DNA of 64,000 nucleotides from NCBI RefSeq assembly GCF_027924965.1, contig NZ_AP027056.1:806001-870000 (forward strand). Reading direction: 5' to 3'. The notes beneath the pieces are model-generated. The model had not been told where the DNA came from. It searched no databases and worked only from the letters and a program-made list of their open reading frames with translations. Positions 35,401-44,001 of this stretch are shown here, piece after piece. Every line of letters begins with the position of its first letter. Positions within the stretch are counted from its first letter, which is position 1. The stretch comes from Limnohabitans sp. TEGF004 (GTDB lineage Bacteria; Pseudomonadota; Gammaproteobacteria; Burkholderiales; Burkholderiaceae_C). A program made the position numbers and the translations under genes.

Positions 35401-36120
35401 ATGCCAAAAACTACTTCAATAAAAAAGCGCCAGCCGGCCTTTCAGGCTATCAAGGCCCATATCCTTGCCAAGATCCATGACGGCGAATGGACGGATGGCG
35501 AGTTGATTCCAAGTGAAGAGAACTTAGCTCGTGAGTTTGGTGTGTCACGTATGACAGTCAATCGGGCTGTTCGTGAACTTTCAGATGAGCAGATCGTTAA
35601 GAGGATTCAGGGCTCTGGCACTTATGTCGCTCAGCAAAAATATCAATCCACCCTGGTTGAGATTCGAAATATTGCTGATGAAATTGCTGGCCGAGGTCAC
35701 AAGCACCGCAGTGAACTTCATTGTTTAGAACGTGTCAAAGCGGGGGAGGTGCTGGGGCCTCAGCTTGGCTTGAAGCCAGATCAGGTGGTTTTTCATTCTG
35801 TAGTCGTGCACTTTGAGAACGATCAGCCTATTCAGGTTGAAGACCGGTACGTTAACCCGATGGTCGCTCCGGACTATATTTCGCAAGATTTCAATAGCTT
35901 GACTCCAAACGCGTACTTGATGCGTATGGCGCCATTACAGGGAGTGCATTTTGAAATTGAGGCCTGCTTACCGCCATCTCATATCAGAGAGATGTTGAAT
36001 ATTCCTACAACTGAACCTTGTTTGGTATTGCACAGACAAACCCAATCCATGGGGCAGGTGGCATCAGTCGCGGTGATGTGGCACCCAGCCTCGCGTCATC
36101 GATTCACAGGATTTTTTTGA
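35401..36120 (+). CDS. hutC: GntR-family histidine utilisation repressor
   Basis: 239 residues. The N-terminal GntR winged HTH reads 'QAIKAHILAKIHDGEWTDGELIPSEENLAREFGVSRMTVNRAVREL' and 'GSGTYVAQ'. The C-terminal UTRA domain contains the HutC-typical 'RVKAGEVLGPQLGLKPDQVVFHS' and ends 'VAVMWHPASRHRFTGFF', close to the R-F-x-G-x-F end of HutC proteins. HutC is released from DNA by urocanate. It is divergent from the importer and hut genes. The ATG at 35401 is preferred over one 12 codons upstream, as it matches the usual N terminus. Confidence 0.92.
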   Translation: MPKTTSIKKRQPAFQAIKAHILAKIHDGEWTDGELIPSEENLAREFGVSRMTVNRAVRELSDEQIVKRIQGSGTYVAQQKYQSTLVEIRNIADEIAGRGHKHRSELHCLERVKAGEVLGPQLGLKPDQVVFHSVVVHFENDQPIQVEDRYVNPMVAPDYISQDFNSLTPNAYLMRMAPLQGVHFEIEACLPPSHIREMLNIPTTEPCLVLHRQTQSMGQVASVAVMWHPASRHRFTGFF

Positions 36121-36366
36121 GCGGCTTGCTAAACACGAACGGCGACTTAAGATCAACTTCAGGCTATGGAGCGTGTCTTAGATTTTGTGTGAAAACAATC
36201 AATACAAATCAAATTAATGCAGCAAATTTGTTGAGTAATTTTTCTCTATCTTTTAAGTTAATTTATTTGGAATACTCATAGCTAAATGGCGCCAAATGGT
36301 GCTTTCTAAAGCACTGTATATTACAAAAAATTCCACGCTAACCCCATGGATCCTATGTTCTGAAAT
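36121..36366. other. A+T-rich stretch at the right end of the island, no gene seen
   Basis: About 245 bases between hutC and the distal tRNA-His repeat. No reading frame with a start and a recognisable protein is present on either strand, and no integrase fragment is visible. The composition is markedly A+T rich. Confidence 0.6.
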
Positions 36367-36414
36367 GGATTGTGATTCCTGTTGTCGTGGGTTCGAGCCC
36401 CATCAGCCACCCCA
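36367..36414 (+). repeat. right attachment repeat: 3' half of tRNA-His
   Basis: 48 bases identical to 24354-24401. The 5' half of the tRNA is absent (preceded by unrelated A+T-rich sequence), so this is not a functional tRNA gene. Confidence 0.85.
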
Positions 36415-36420
36415 AAATTG

Positions 36421-36451
36421 AAAAGGGTTCCCAAAATGGGAACCCTTTTTT
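36421..36451. terminator. strong bidirectional terminator
   Basis: AAAAGGGTTCCC / GGGAACCCTTTT with loop AAAAT and T tracts on both sides. It ends the nitroreductase end of the nitrate operon on the minus strand. On the plus strand it has the position of a tRNA-His terminator, six bases after the repeated tRNA end. Confidence 0.88.
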
Positions 36452-37035
36452 CATGTAAGCACCGTGACAAAGTTCAATATTTCGGGTCTTTGTCTTCTGG
36501 CTTTGTGTGCGCTTGCATGGCCAAACGCCACATAGCAAATGCCTTCTTCGTGCTCTTGTAGTTTGAACAACTCGCGAATGCTGGGCGCATTCATCGCTTG
36601 CCCGCTGGTGATGCCACTGCCCATCGACAAGGCTTGTGCCATCAACAGCATGTTTTGAATCGCGCATCCCAAAGAGATCAAACGTTCATGCACAGGCACA
36701 TGCAGTTCATAAGGTGTGTGGCTGACCACGGCTAGCATCAAGCACGGTGCACGAAATGCTTTGTTGTAGGCCGTCTCTAATTCGGCTGAGCTGGCATTGG
36801 CGTCGCGCGCTTGCAGCGCCTGCACAAACGCATGGCCTAAGGCTTCGCGTTGATCGTTTGGCACCACGATGAAGCGCCAAGGCCGGATGCGTCCGTGGTC
36901 TGGTGCTTGGGCCGCGGCCCTGAAGATAAGTGCCAACTCATCCGCACTGGGGCCGGGTGCCTCTAAGCGTTTGGGGGCGACATGGCTTCTGGCACACATC
37001 TGCGCCAACAACACCTCTGCCGCCGCTGCGCCCAT
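36451..37035 (-). CDS. YdjA-like nitroreductase-family protein
   Basis: 194 residues. 'DELALIFRAAAQAPDHGRIRPWRFIVV' is the FMN-binding N-terminal helix region of the small YdjA-type nitroreductases (A-P-D-H-G-x-x-x-P-W-R-F), and 'SLGCAIQNMLLMAQALSMGSGITSG' and 'EEGICYVAFGHA' complete the fold. Reduces nitro compounds or other electron acceptors with NAD(P)H; the physiological substrate is unknown. It starts two bases after the cynS stop, so it is the last gene of the nitrate/cyanate operon. Confidence 0.85.
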   Translation of the reverse strand: MGAAAAEVLLAQMCARSHVAPKRLEAPGPSADELALIFRAAAQAPDHGRIRPWRFIVVPNDQREALGHAFVQALQARDANASSAELETAYNKAFRAPCLMLAVVSHTPYELHVPVHERLISLGCAIQNMLLMAQALSMGSGITSGQAMNAPSIRELFKLQEHEEGICYVAFGHASAHKARRQRPEILNFVTVLT

Positions 37036-37037
37036 GC

Positions 37038-37481
37038 TCAGTATTGTTTGTAGGGCAAGAACTTGCCCGACAGCACCACGTTCACGCGGTCACCTTTGGG
37101 GTCGGGTTGGCGCACGATGTCCATGGAGAAATCAATGGCGCTCATGATGCCGTCGCCAAACTCTTCGTGGATGAGTTCTTTGATCGTGGTGCCGTACACG
37201 CTGACGATTTCGTACCAGCGGTAAATCAAGGGGTCGGTGGGCACGGGTGTGGTCAAGGAGCCTTTGTAGGGCACCACTTGCAGCCACTTTTGTTCTTCGG
37301 CATCGAGGCCAAAAATCTTGCCAACCACTTTGGCTTGTTTGGCATCCAAAGTCATTTGCCCCAAGCAAGCGGCCGTGGTCCACTCTTTGGAGAGGCCTAC
37401 TTTTTTGGCCACGTCTTCCCACTTGATACCTTTGGATACTTTGGTGCTGATGATTTTTTCGGTCACGTCGAGACGGTTCAT
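37038..37481 (-). CDS. cynS: cyanate hydratase (cyanase)
   Basis: 147 residues. It converts cyanate and bicarbonate to ammonia and carbon dioxide, giving usable nitrogen and detoxifying cyanate. The HTH-like N-domain ('WEDVAKKVGLSKEWTTAACLGQ') is followed by the catalytic domain. Arg88, Glu91 and Ser114 occupy the spacing of the E. coli triad Arg96-Glu99-Ser122. Active as a decamer in the cytoplasm. Placed downstream of SUMT in the nitrate operon, which suggests joint nitrogen control and possibly shared uptake by the NrtABD-type transporter. Confidence 0.96.
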   Translation of the reverse strand: MNRLDVTEKIISTKVSKGIKWEDVAKKVGLSKEWTTAACLGQMTLDAKQAKVVGKIFGLDAEEQKWLQVVPYKGSLTTPVPTDPLIYRWYEIVSVYGTTIKELIHEEFGDGIMSAIDFSMDIVRQPDPKGDRVNVVLSGKFLPYKQY

Positions 37482-37508
37482 GATGGCTCCTGAGTTGCTT
37501 GAAAAGAT

Positions 37509-38300
37509 TTAGGCCGCAGCGACGAAGCGCTGGTGGTCTTGTGCGATGTGTAGCAAACCTTGCAGCACATCGCCCACCACGATGACGGAAGGGCTGGCCA
37601 TTTGGTCGCGCACCACCGTGTTGTGCAGCTCGCTGAGCGTGCACACCACATGGCGTTGTGTAGACAGGCTCACGTGTTGAATCACGGCCACGGGCGTGTG
37701 TGGGCTGAGCCCATCTAGCAAAGAGGCTTGCAGTTGTGCGGCACCGCTCATCCCCATGTAAATCACCAAGGTGAGCTTGGCTTGTGCGGCGGTGTGCGAC
37801 AAAGCCGCCCAGTCCACCGCATCGGTGGCGCCTTGTTTGGCGTGGCCTGTGATGAACAACACACCATGCGCATGGGCGCGGTGCGTCAATGGCACGCCCA
37901 GCGAGGTGACGCCAGCCAAACCGGCCGTGATGCCATTGATGACGGTGACGTTCACGCCTTGCTGTTGCAGGTGCTCCACCTCTTCACCGCCACGCCCAAA
38001 GATGAAGGGGTCGCCGCCTTTGAGGCGCACCACGTTTTCACCAGCCAAAGCCTCTTGCAGCATGAGCTTTTCAATGAAGGCTTGCGGTGTGGATTTGCAG
38101 CCACCCCGTTTGCCCACATAGATGATGCGTGCCGAGGGCGAGGCGTAAGCCACGATGGCGTCACTCACCAAATCGTCGACGAGCAGTACGGTGGCAGCGG
38201 CAATCGCTTTGACCGCTTTGAGGGTGAGCAAGTCAGGGTCGCCTGGACCTGCGCCCACCAGCGTGACGAGAGGCTGCTGATATATCTGCTGTTGTGTCAT
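37509..38300 (-). CDS. cobA: uroporphyrinogen-III C-methyltransferase (SUMT, siroheme branch)
   Basis: 263 residues. It methylates uroporphyrinogen III twice to precorrin-2 with S-adenosylmethionine. 'VTLVGAGPGDPDLLTLKAVKAI', 'YVGKRGGCKSTPQAFI', 'VVRLKGGDPFIFGRGGEE', 'VINGITAGLAGVTSLGVPLTHRAHAHGVLFITGH' are SUMT signatures. No CysG-like dehydrogenase/ferrochelatase domain is attached, so those steps are elsewhere. It overlaps the nitrate reductase stop by four bases; its role here is to supply siroheme to NirB. Confidence 0.95.
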   Translation of the reverse strand: MTQQQIYQQPLVTLVGAGPGDPDLLTLKAVKAIAAATVLLVDDLVSDAIVAYASPSARIIYVGKRGGCKSTPQAFIEKLMLQEALAGENVVRLKGGDPFIFGRGGEEVEHLQQQGVNVTVINGITAGLAGVTSLGVPLTHRAHAHGVLFITGHAKQGATDAVDWAALSHTAAQAKLTLVIYMGMSGAAQLQASLLDGLSPHTPVAVIQHVSLSTQRHVVCTLSELHNTVVRDQMASPSVIVVGDVLQGLLHIAQDHQRFVAAA

Positions 38301-41134
38301 GTCGTGCTCTCGGTGAGTTGAATCATGCGGCGCAGCTCAGGCACGCAAGAGCCGCATTGGGTGCCGCACTTGAGCGTGCCTTGCAAGGAGGCCAAGCGTT
38401 GAGTGCTGTCGCCTTTGTAAATCTTGAGGTGGTTGTGAATGGCAATGTCTTTCACCCCCACACAGCTGCACACTGTGTTGCCCGCATCGACCAAGGCCAC
38501 TGGTGGTTTGCTGCCGGTCATCAACAAGCGGCGACCGTAGGCTTGGGTGGACGCTTGGGTTTGCAACAAGGCTTTGAGCCACGTCTCGGCCGAGGTGTCA
38601 CCCGCGATGATGAAGGCGTTGAGTTGGGTGTCTTTGGCTTGGGTGGCTTCGCTGTGTTGCAAACGCATGCTGCGCAGTTGGCTGCGTTTGGCATCGACGT
38701 AGCGCAGGCTGTCGCTGCCGTTCAAACCCAAGAGTTGTTCAATGTCGTGCAGCAGCGCCATGTCAGGCGCTTCGCTACAGGCCGCACGCATCAACACGCC
38801 TTGACGGGCAGGACCTTCTGTCGGTGTATCGCTGAACGGCACGCAGCTCGCAAATTCAAACTGCACCATGCGCGCACGCAGGTTTTGCAAAATGGTTTGC
38901 GCTTTGTGCTCGGGCAGCCATGCCACGGCCAGCAGCGTCCAAGGCAATTCGGCTTTCAGCACTTTGACCGCGGCATGCTTGAGCTCAGGCTGCTTCGAGG
39001 TGGGGCAATAGGCTGAGGTGGTGATGGCGTTCACCCCCGCGAGGGGTTTGTTTTGATGGTCACGCCCACTCAAAAATGCTGCGCCCCAATGCATGGCAAT
39101 GAATGCTTGGTTGGTGCCAAGGTCTGCACTGGCTTGGGCAGGCAACACGATGGAGCCACGCTTGCTGGTGACGTGCACCAAAGTTCCCTCGTCAAAGCCA
39201 AGCCGAGCCATGTCGTCTGGGTGCAGTTGCACCATGGGCTCGGGTACATGGCCAAACAGTTTGCCCACCAAGCCTGTGCGCGTCATGCCATGCCACTGGT
39301 CACGCAAGCGGCCTGTGTTGAGCGAGAACGGAAAGCGCGATTCACGCACTTCTGCCGTAGGCACATAGGGCAGGGCGGCAAATTTGGCACGGCCATTGGC
39401 AGTGGCAAACGCACCGTCTTCATACAAGCGTGCTTGGCCTTGTGTGGCACCTTCGCGCATGGGCCATTGCTCAGGGCGTTGGTCCAAATGCGCGTAGCTC
39501 AGGCCGGTGATGTCGAGGTCACGGCCTCGGGTGGATTCGCGGTGCTCCACCCAAATTTCTTCGGGCGAGGTGTAGGCCATGTGCAGGCCGTCTTTGTGTG
39601 GAGCCACGCCAGGCTCTTGCGCCAACCGTGTGGCCAAGTCCACCACGATTTGCCAATCGTGTTTAGTTTGTCCGGGGGCTGGCACAGCGGCATGCACTCG
39701 GGTGATGCGGCGTTCGCTGTTGGTGACCGTGCCTTCTTTTTCGCCCCATGTGGTGGCGGGTAGCAGCAGGTCGGCGAAGTCGCAGGTCTCGGCTGTGGCA
39801 AAGGCTTCTTGCACCACCACAAACTCGGCGCGTTCTAAAGCACGGCGCACTGTGGCTTGGTCGGGCATGGATTGGGCGGGGTTGGTGCAGGCAATCCACA
39901 GCGCTTTGATTTCGCCATCGGCGGCGGCTTCAAACATTTCTACGGCGGTTTTTCCCGGCTTAGACGGCACATCGTCAATGCCCCACAGCGCTGCGACTTC
40001 AGAGCGGTGTTCGGGCTTGCTCATGTCGCGGTGCGCGCTGATGAGGTTGGCCAAACCGCCCACTTCGCGGCCTCCCATGGCGTTGGGTTGGCCGGTGAGC
40101 GAGAAGGGGCCTGCACCCGCTTTGCCAATTTGCGCCGTTGCTAAATGCAGGTTGATGAGCGAGGCATTTTTGGCGGTGCCACTGCTCGATTGGTTCAAGC
40201 CTTGGCAATACAGGCTCAGCGTGCGCCACGCGGGGTTGGGCGTGTTGGCCTTGTTGTGGTCGGGTATGCCCGCAAACCAGCGTGTGGCTTGCAACAGTTG
40301 TTCGGGCGTGATGCCGCACACGTCGTGCACGCGTGCGGGTGTGTAGTCGGCCACCAAATTTTTCAGCGCTTGAAAGCCCTCTGTGTGCGCGGCGATGTAG
40401 GCGTTGTCTACCCAGCCTTCGGCCAGCATCACATGCAGCATGCCGTGAAACAGCGTCACATCGGTGCCGGGTTGCAACGCCAAGTGAATGTCGGCGCTGC
40501 TGGCGGTGTCAGTGCGGCGCGGGTCGGCCACGATGATTTTGAGGTTGGGGTTCTTCGCACGCGCGTCTTCGATGCGTCTGAATAGAACAGGGTGTGCATA
40601 TGCTGCGTTGCTGCCCGCGATGAACAAGCAATCGGCGTGCATCACATCGTCGTAGCAAGCGGGTGGGGCATCAGCACCGAGCGTGAGCTTGTAGCCCGCC
40701 ACCGCGCTGCTCATGCACAGGCGCGAGTTGGTGTCGATGTTGTTGGTGCCCAGCAAACCTTTGGCCAGTTTGTTGAACACGTAATAGTCTTCGGTCAGTA
40801 ACTGACCCGACACATAAAACCCCAGCGCATCGGCCCCGTGTGTGCGCACGATGCTTGCCAACGTGTGACTGGCTGTTTGCATGGCGTTGTCCCACGCCAC
40901 AGGTTGCAAGCTGCCGCCACGCACCAAGCGACGCATGGGTTGCAGTAAACGCGTTTGTGCAGCCATGGCAGGGCTGGCTGTGAGGTGCAGTGAAGACCCC
41001 TTGCTGCACAAGCGTCCAAAGTTGGCCGGGTGTGCAGGGTCGCCGCGCACACCAGTGATGTGGCCCGCGTTCGATTCGATGATGACGCCACAGCCCACAC
41101 CGCAGTAGGGGCAGGTTGAACGCGTTTCTTTCAT
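38297..41134 (-). CDS. nasA: assimilatory nitrate reductase, catalytic subunit
   Basis: 945 residues. A molybdopterin oxidoreductase that reduces nitrate to nitrite in the cytoplasm. The N-terminal [4Fe-4S] motif is 'CPYCGVGCG' plus 'GRLCSKG'. The molybdopterin domain includes 'NTNRLCMSSAV'-like 'DTNSRLCMSSAVAGYK' and 'GREVGGLANLISAHRD'. After the dinucleotide-binding domain ('TGRLRDQWHGMTRTG') comes an extra C-terminal BFD-like [2Fe-2S] region with 'CSCVGVKD' and 'CGTQCGSCVPEL', as in Klebsiella-type NasA. Overlaps SUMT by four bases. Confidence 0.94.
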   Translation of the reverse strand: MKETRSTCPYCGVGCGVIIESNAGHITGVRGDPAHPANFGRLCSKGSSLHLTASPAMAAQTRLLQPMRRLVRGGSLQPVAWDNAMQTASHTLASIVRTHGADALGFYVSGQLLTEDYYVFNKLAKGLLGTNNIDTNSRLCMSSAVAGYKLTLGADAPPACYDDVMHADCLFIAGSNAAYAHPVLFRRIEDARAKNPNLKIIVADPRRTDTASSADIHLALQPGTDVTLFHGMLHVMLAEGWVDNAYIAAHTEGFQALKNLVADYTPARVHDVCGITPEQLLQATRWFAGIPDHNKANTPNPAWRTLSLYCQGLNQSSSGTAKNASLINLHLATAQIGKAGAGPFSLTGQPNAMGGREVGGLANLISAHRDMSKPEHRSEVAALWGIDDVPSKPGKTAVEMFEAAADGEIKALWIACTNPAQSMPDQATVRRALERAEFVVVQEAFATAETCDFADLLLPATTWGEKEGTVTNSERRITRVHAAVPAPGQTKHDWQIVVDLATRLAQEPGVAPHKDGLHMAYTSPEEIWVEHRESTRGRDLDITGLSYAHLDQRPEQWPMREGATQGQARLYEDGAFATANGRAKFAALPYVPTAEVRESRFPFSLNTGRLRDQWHGMTRTGLVGKLFGHVPEPMVQLHPDDMARLGFDEGTLVHVTSKRGSIVLPAQASADLGTNQAFIAMHWGAAFLSGRDHQNKPLAGVNAITTSAYCPTSKQPELKHAAVKVLKAELPWTLLAVAWLPEHKAQTILQNLRARMVQFEFASCVPFSDTPTEGPARQGVLMRAACSEAPDMALLHDIEQLLGLNGSDSLRYVDAKRSQLRSMRLQHSEATQAKDTQLNAFIIAGDTSAETWLKALLQTQASTQAYGRRLLMTGSKPPVALVDAGNTVCSCVGVKDIAIHNHLKIYKGDSTQRLASLQGTLKCGTQCGSCVPELRRMIQLTESTT

Positions 41135-41160
41135 GGCGGCTTTCGAGCGGTTGGGGTGGT

Positions 41161-41526
41161 TCAGTTCGCGACCATGGCTACAGTGGCGTCCTCGATGGCG
41201 AGCGTGTTGAGCTCGTTCACATCCAAGGCCACATTGCCGTTCTCCACACGCACCGCAAAGCGGGTGGTGCAGCCTTCATCGGGCGCATGGGCGCAGCCGT
41301 CGACCAAACCAATGTGCCAGTTGTGCAACGGGCACACCACGGTTTCGCCAAACACCAAGCCTTGGCTCAGAGGGCCACGCTTGTGCGGGCATTGGTCAAG
41401 CAGGGCAAACACCTTGTCTTCGGCGTTGCGAAACACCGCCACTTCCACCCCCTTGGCGCGCTGCACGCGGCGTGCGCCCAGCACGGGGATGTCGTCAACT
41501 TTGCAAATGACTTTCCATTCGGTCAT
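41161..41526 (-). CDS. nirD: nitrite reductase small subunit
   Basis: 121 residues, a Rieske-like protein with both ligand pairs present: 'CPHKRGPLSQG' and 'CPLHNWHIGLVDG'. The intact C-x-H / C-x2-H pattern means it could carry a [2Fe-2S] cluster, whereas several NirD proteins have lost the ligands. It partners NirB in NADH-dependent reduction of nitrite to ammonium. Lies 11 bases after nirB and 26 before nasA. Confidence 0.93.
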   Translation of the reverse strand: MTEWKVICKVDDIPVLGARRVQRAKGVEVAVFRNAEDKVFALLDQCPHKRGPLSQGLVFGETVVCPLHNWHIGLVDGCAHAPDEGCTTRFAVRVENGNVALDVNELNTLAIEDATVAMVAN

Positions 41527-41537
41527 GGTGTGTGTCC

Positions 41538-43991
41538 TTAAACGGTGATGGCTTCAAACTGGCGCGTGTCGACTTGTGCTTTGTCAAACTCAAACCATGG
41601 GTCGGGTTCGCCGTCGAGTGCAAATTGCAAACGTGCCCACAAGGCTTTGCGGCCTGCTTCGTCGTCCAAGATTTTTTTCTTCACGTAGTCCATGCCCACG
41701 CGGTTCACGTAGTGCACCGTGCGCTCTAAGTACCAACCTTCTTCGCGGTAAAGCTGCATGAAGGCACCGGTGTACTCCATCACTTCTTCTGAGGTTTTCA
41801 CTTTCACAAAAAACTCGGCCACTTCGGTTTTGATACCGCCGTTGCCTGCGATGTACATCTCCCAGCCGCTGTCCACGCCGATGATGCCCACGTCTTTGAT
41901 GCCGGCTTCTGCGCAGTTGCGCGGGCAGCCCGACACAGCAAACTTCACCTTGTGCGGGGCATACATGCGCCACATGGCTTTTTCAAGGTCTTTGCCCATT
42001 TGCGTGCTGTCTTGTGTGCCCATGCGGCACCACTCGCTGCCCACGCAGGTTTTGACGGTGCGCAAAGCTTTGGCGTAGGCGTGGCCGCACGGCATGCCAA
42101 TGTCTTTCCACACATTGACCAAGTCTTCTTTCTTCACACCGAGCAAGTCAATGCGTTGCCCCCCCGTGACCTTGACGGTGGGGATGTTGTACTTGTCCAC
42201 CACATCGGCAATGCGGCGCAATTCGTCGGCGGTGGTCTCACCACCCCACATGCGAGGGATGACGCTGTAAGTGCCATCCTTTTGGATGTTGGCGTGGCTG
42301 CGCTCGTTGATGAGGCGGCTTTGCGGGTCATCTAACGCTTCTTTGGGCCAGCTGCTCATGCGGTAATAGTTGATGGCAGGGCGACAAGTGGCGCAGCCTG
42401 TTGGGCTCTTCCACTCTAGAAATTGGAACACCGCGTCGCTGGTCAACAGCTTTTGGTCCCGAATCGCATCGCGCACTTCTTGGTGGCTATGGTCGGTGCA
42501 GCCGCAGATGGCTTTTTTCTTCGGCGTGGCCGAGTAATCGCCGCCTGCGGTGAACATCAAAATTTGTTCCACCAAGCCCGTGCAGGAACCGCACGAGGCG
42601 CTGGCTTTGGTGTGCTTGCGCACTTCGTCCAAGGTGAACAAACCTTTGTCTTTGATGGCTTTGCAAATGGCACCTTTTTTCACGCCGTTGCAACCGCACA
42701 CCTCGGCATCGTCGGGCATGCTGGCGGCTTTGCTGTGGCCTTCATGGCCCACGTCACCAATGTTCGATTCACCAAACATCAGCTTCTCGCGGATGTCGGC
42801 CACGCTGCGGCCATCGCGCAGCAGTTTGAAGTACCAGCTGCCGTCCACGGTGTCGCCGTACAAACACGCGCCCACCAATTGGTCGTTGCGGATGACGAGT
42901 TTTTTGTAAACGCCTTCGTGCGGGTCGCTCAGCACAATCTCTTCGGTGCTGCCATCGTCACTGCCCATGAAGTCGCCTGCGCTGAACAAATCAATGCCGG
43001 TGACTTTGAGCTTGGTCGAGGTGAGCGAGCCGGTGTAGCGGCCAATGCCGAACTCAGCCAAATGGTTGGCCAACACTTTGCCCTGCTCAAACAAAGGCGC
43101 CACCAAACCGTAGGCAATGCCACGGTGGGCCGCACATTCGCCCACAGCATAAATACGTGGGTCGGTCACGGTTTGCAGCGTGTCGCTGACCACAATGCCG
43201 CGCTCGCAATGCAGGTGCATTTTTTCGGCCAACGCCGTGTTGGGGCGAATGCCCACGGCCATCACAACCAACTCGGCGGGCACGTATGAACCGTCTTTGA
43301 ACAAGACCGATGCCACGCGCCCGTTTTTGTCGGCTTGTAGTTCTTGCGTGTGCGCGCCCATGCGGAACTGCATGCCGCGCTCTTCGAGCGAGCGTTGCAA
43401 CAAGCCGCCTGCCACTTTGTCGAGCTGACGCTCCATCAGCCATTCACCGACGTGCACCACGGTCACGCGCATGCCGCGTTTCATCAAACCGTTGGCTGCT
43501 TCGAGGCCGAGCAAACCGCCGCCAATCACCACTGCATGTTTGTACTGGGTGGCCGCATCAATCATGGCCTGTGTGTCGGCGATGTCGCGGTAGGCCAGCA
43601 CGCCCTCTAACTCGCGGCCCGGCACGGGCAGCATGAAAGGGTTAGAGCCGGTGGCCAAAATCAAGCGGTCATACGCTGCGCTTTGCACTTCGCCTGCGGC
43701 GTTGGTGGCATGCACGATGCGTTTGACGCGGTCCACCTCAGTCACCGTCCAACTGGTGTGCAGGGTGATGTGGTTGTCGCTGTACCAATCGAGTGGGTTG
43801 AGGATGATTTCATCCAAGGTTTGTTCACCCGCTAGCACGGGAGATAGCAAGATGCGGTTGTAGTTGGGGTGTGGCTCTGAGCCAAAGACCGTGATGTCGT
43901 AAAGGTCTGGCGTCAGCTTGATGAGCTCTTCCAAGGTGCGCACACCGGCCATGCCGTTGCCCACCATCACGAGTTTGAGTTTGTGACTCAT
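41538..43991 (-). CDS. nirB: nitrite reductase [NAD(P)H] large subunit
   Basis: 817 residues, starting MSHKLKLVMVGNGMAG with GGAG seven bases upstream. Reduces nitrite to ammonium with six electrons. Domains in order: FAD/NAD pyridine nucleotide reductase (to about 400); BFD-like [2Fe-2S] region with 'CGCNGVKKGAIC' and 'SCGSCTG' plus a second 'CGCTDHSHQEV' / 'CATCRPA' set; then the siroheme/[4Fe-4S] reductase domain with 'TCVGSEWCRMG' and 'SGCPRNCAEAG'. All cofactor cysteines are visible. Siroheme is supplied by the SUMT in the same operon. Confidence 0.96.
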   Translation of the reverse strand: MSHKLKLVMVGNGMAGVRTLEELIKLTPDLYDITVFGSEPHPNYNRILLSPVLAGEQTLDEIILNPLDWYSDNHITLHTSWTVTEVDRVKRIVHATNAAGEVQSAAYDRLILATGSNPFMLPVPGRELEGVLAYRDIADTQAMIDAATQYKHAVVIGGGLLGLEAANGLMKRGMRVTVVHVGEWLMERQLDKVAGGLLQRSLEERGMQFRMGAHTQELQADKNGRVASVLFKDGSYVPAELVVMAVGIRPNTALAEKMHLHCERGIVVSDTLQTVTDPRIYAVGECAAHRGIAYGLVAPLFEQGKVLANHLAEFGIGRYTGSLTSTKLKVTGIDLFSAGDFMGSDDGSTEEIVLSDPHEGVYKKLVIRNDQLVGACLYGDTVDGSWYFKLLRDGRSVADIREKLMFGESNIGDVGHEGHSKAASMPDDAEVCGCNGVKKGAICKAIKDKGLFTLDEVRKHTKASASCGSCTGLVEQILMFTAGGDYSATPKKKAICGCTDHSHQEVRDAIRDQKLLTSDAVFQFLEWKSPTGCATCRPAINYYRMSSWPKEALDDPQSRLINERSHANIQKDGTYSVIPRMWGGETTADELRRIADVVDKYNIPTVKVTGGQRIDLLGVKKEDLVNVWKDIGMPCGHAYAKALRTVKTCVGSEWCRMGTQDSTQMGKDLEKAMWRMYAPHKVKFAVSGCPRNCAEAGIKDVGIIGVDSGWEMYIAGNGGIKTEVAEFFVKVKTSEEVMEYTGAFMQLYREEGWYLERTVHYVNRVGMDYVKKKILDDEAGRKALWARLQFALDGEPDPWFEFDKAQVDTRQFEAITV

Positions 43992-44001
43992 GTTCAGCTC
44001 C

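Larger units (their letters stand above)
24354..36414. mobile_element. genomic island carrying the hut cluster, integrated at tRNA-His
   Basis: The block is bounded by a 48-bp perfect direct repeat of the tRNA-His 3' half (anticodon stem-loop to CCA). That is the classical footprint of a tyrosine-recombinase element using a tRNA as attachment site. Inside, base composition is visibly more A+T rich than the flanks, and the genes form one catabolic module (hut genes, an ABC importer and HutC). No integrase, excision factor or mobility gene remains, so the element looks immobilised. The strong terminator at 36421-36451 now follows the distal repeat and was probably the original tRNA-His terminator. 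Confidence 0.7.

Noticed and set aside
36018..36281. Frame overlapping the 3' end of hutC and the A+T-rich stretch behind it
   Set aside because: Shares most of its length with hutC in another frame and lacks an RBS and any family similarity.
24402..36366. Search for an integrase, excisionase or transposase in the hut island
   Set aside because: No tyrosine recombinase motif (R...H-x-x-R...Y), DDE transposase or insertion-sequence ends were seen on either strand.
36367..36414. Apparent second tRNA-His gene
   Set aside because: Only the 3' half (anticodon arm to CCA) is present. The acceptor 5' strand and D arm are missing, so it cannot fold as a tRNA; it is an attachment-site repeat.
38294..39016. 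Long open frame opposite the nitrate reductase gene
   Set aside because: Antisense shadow of nasA, without recognisable motif or start signals.
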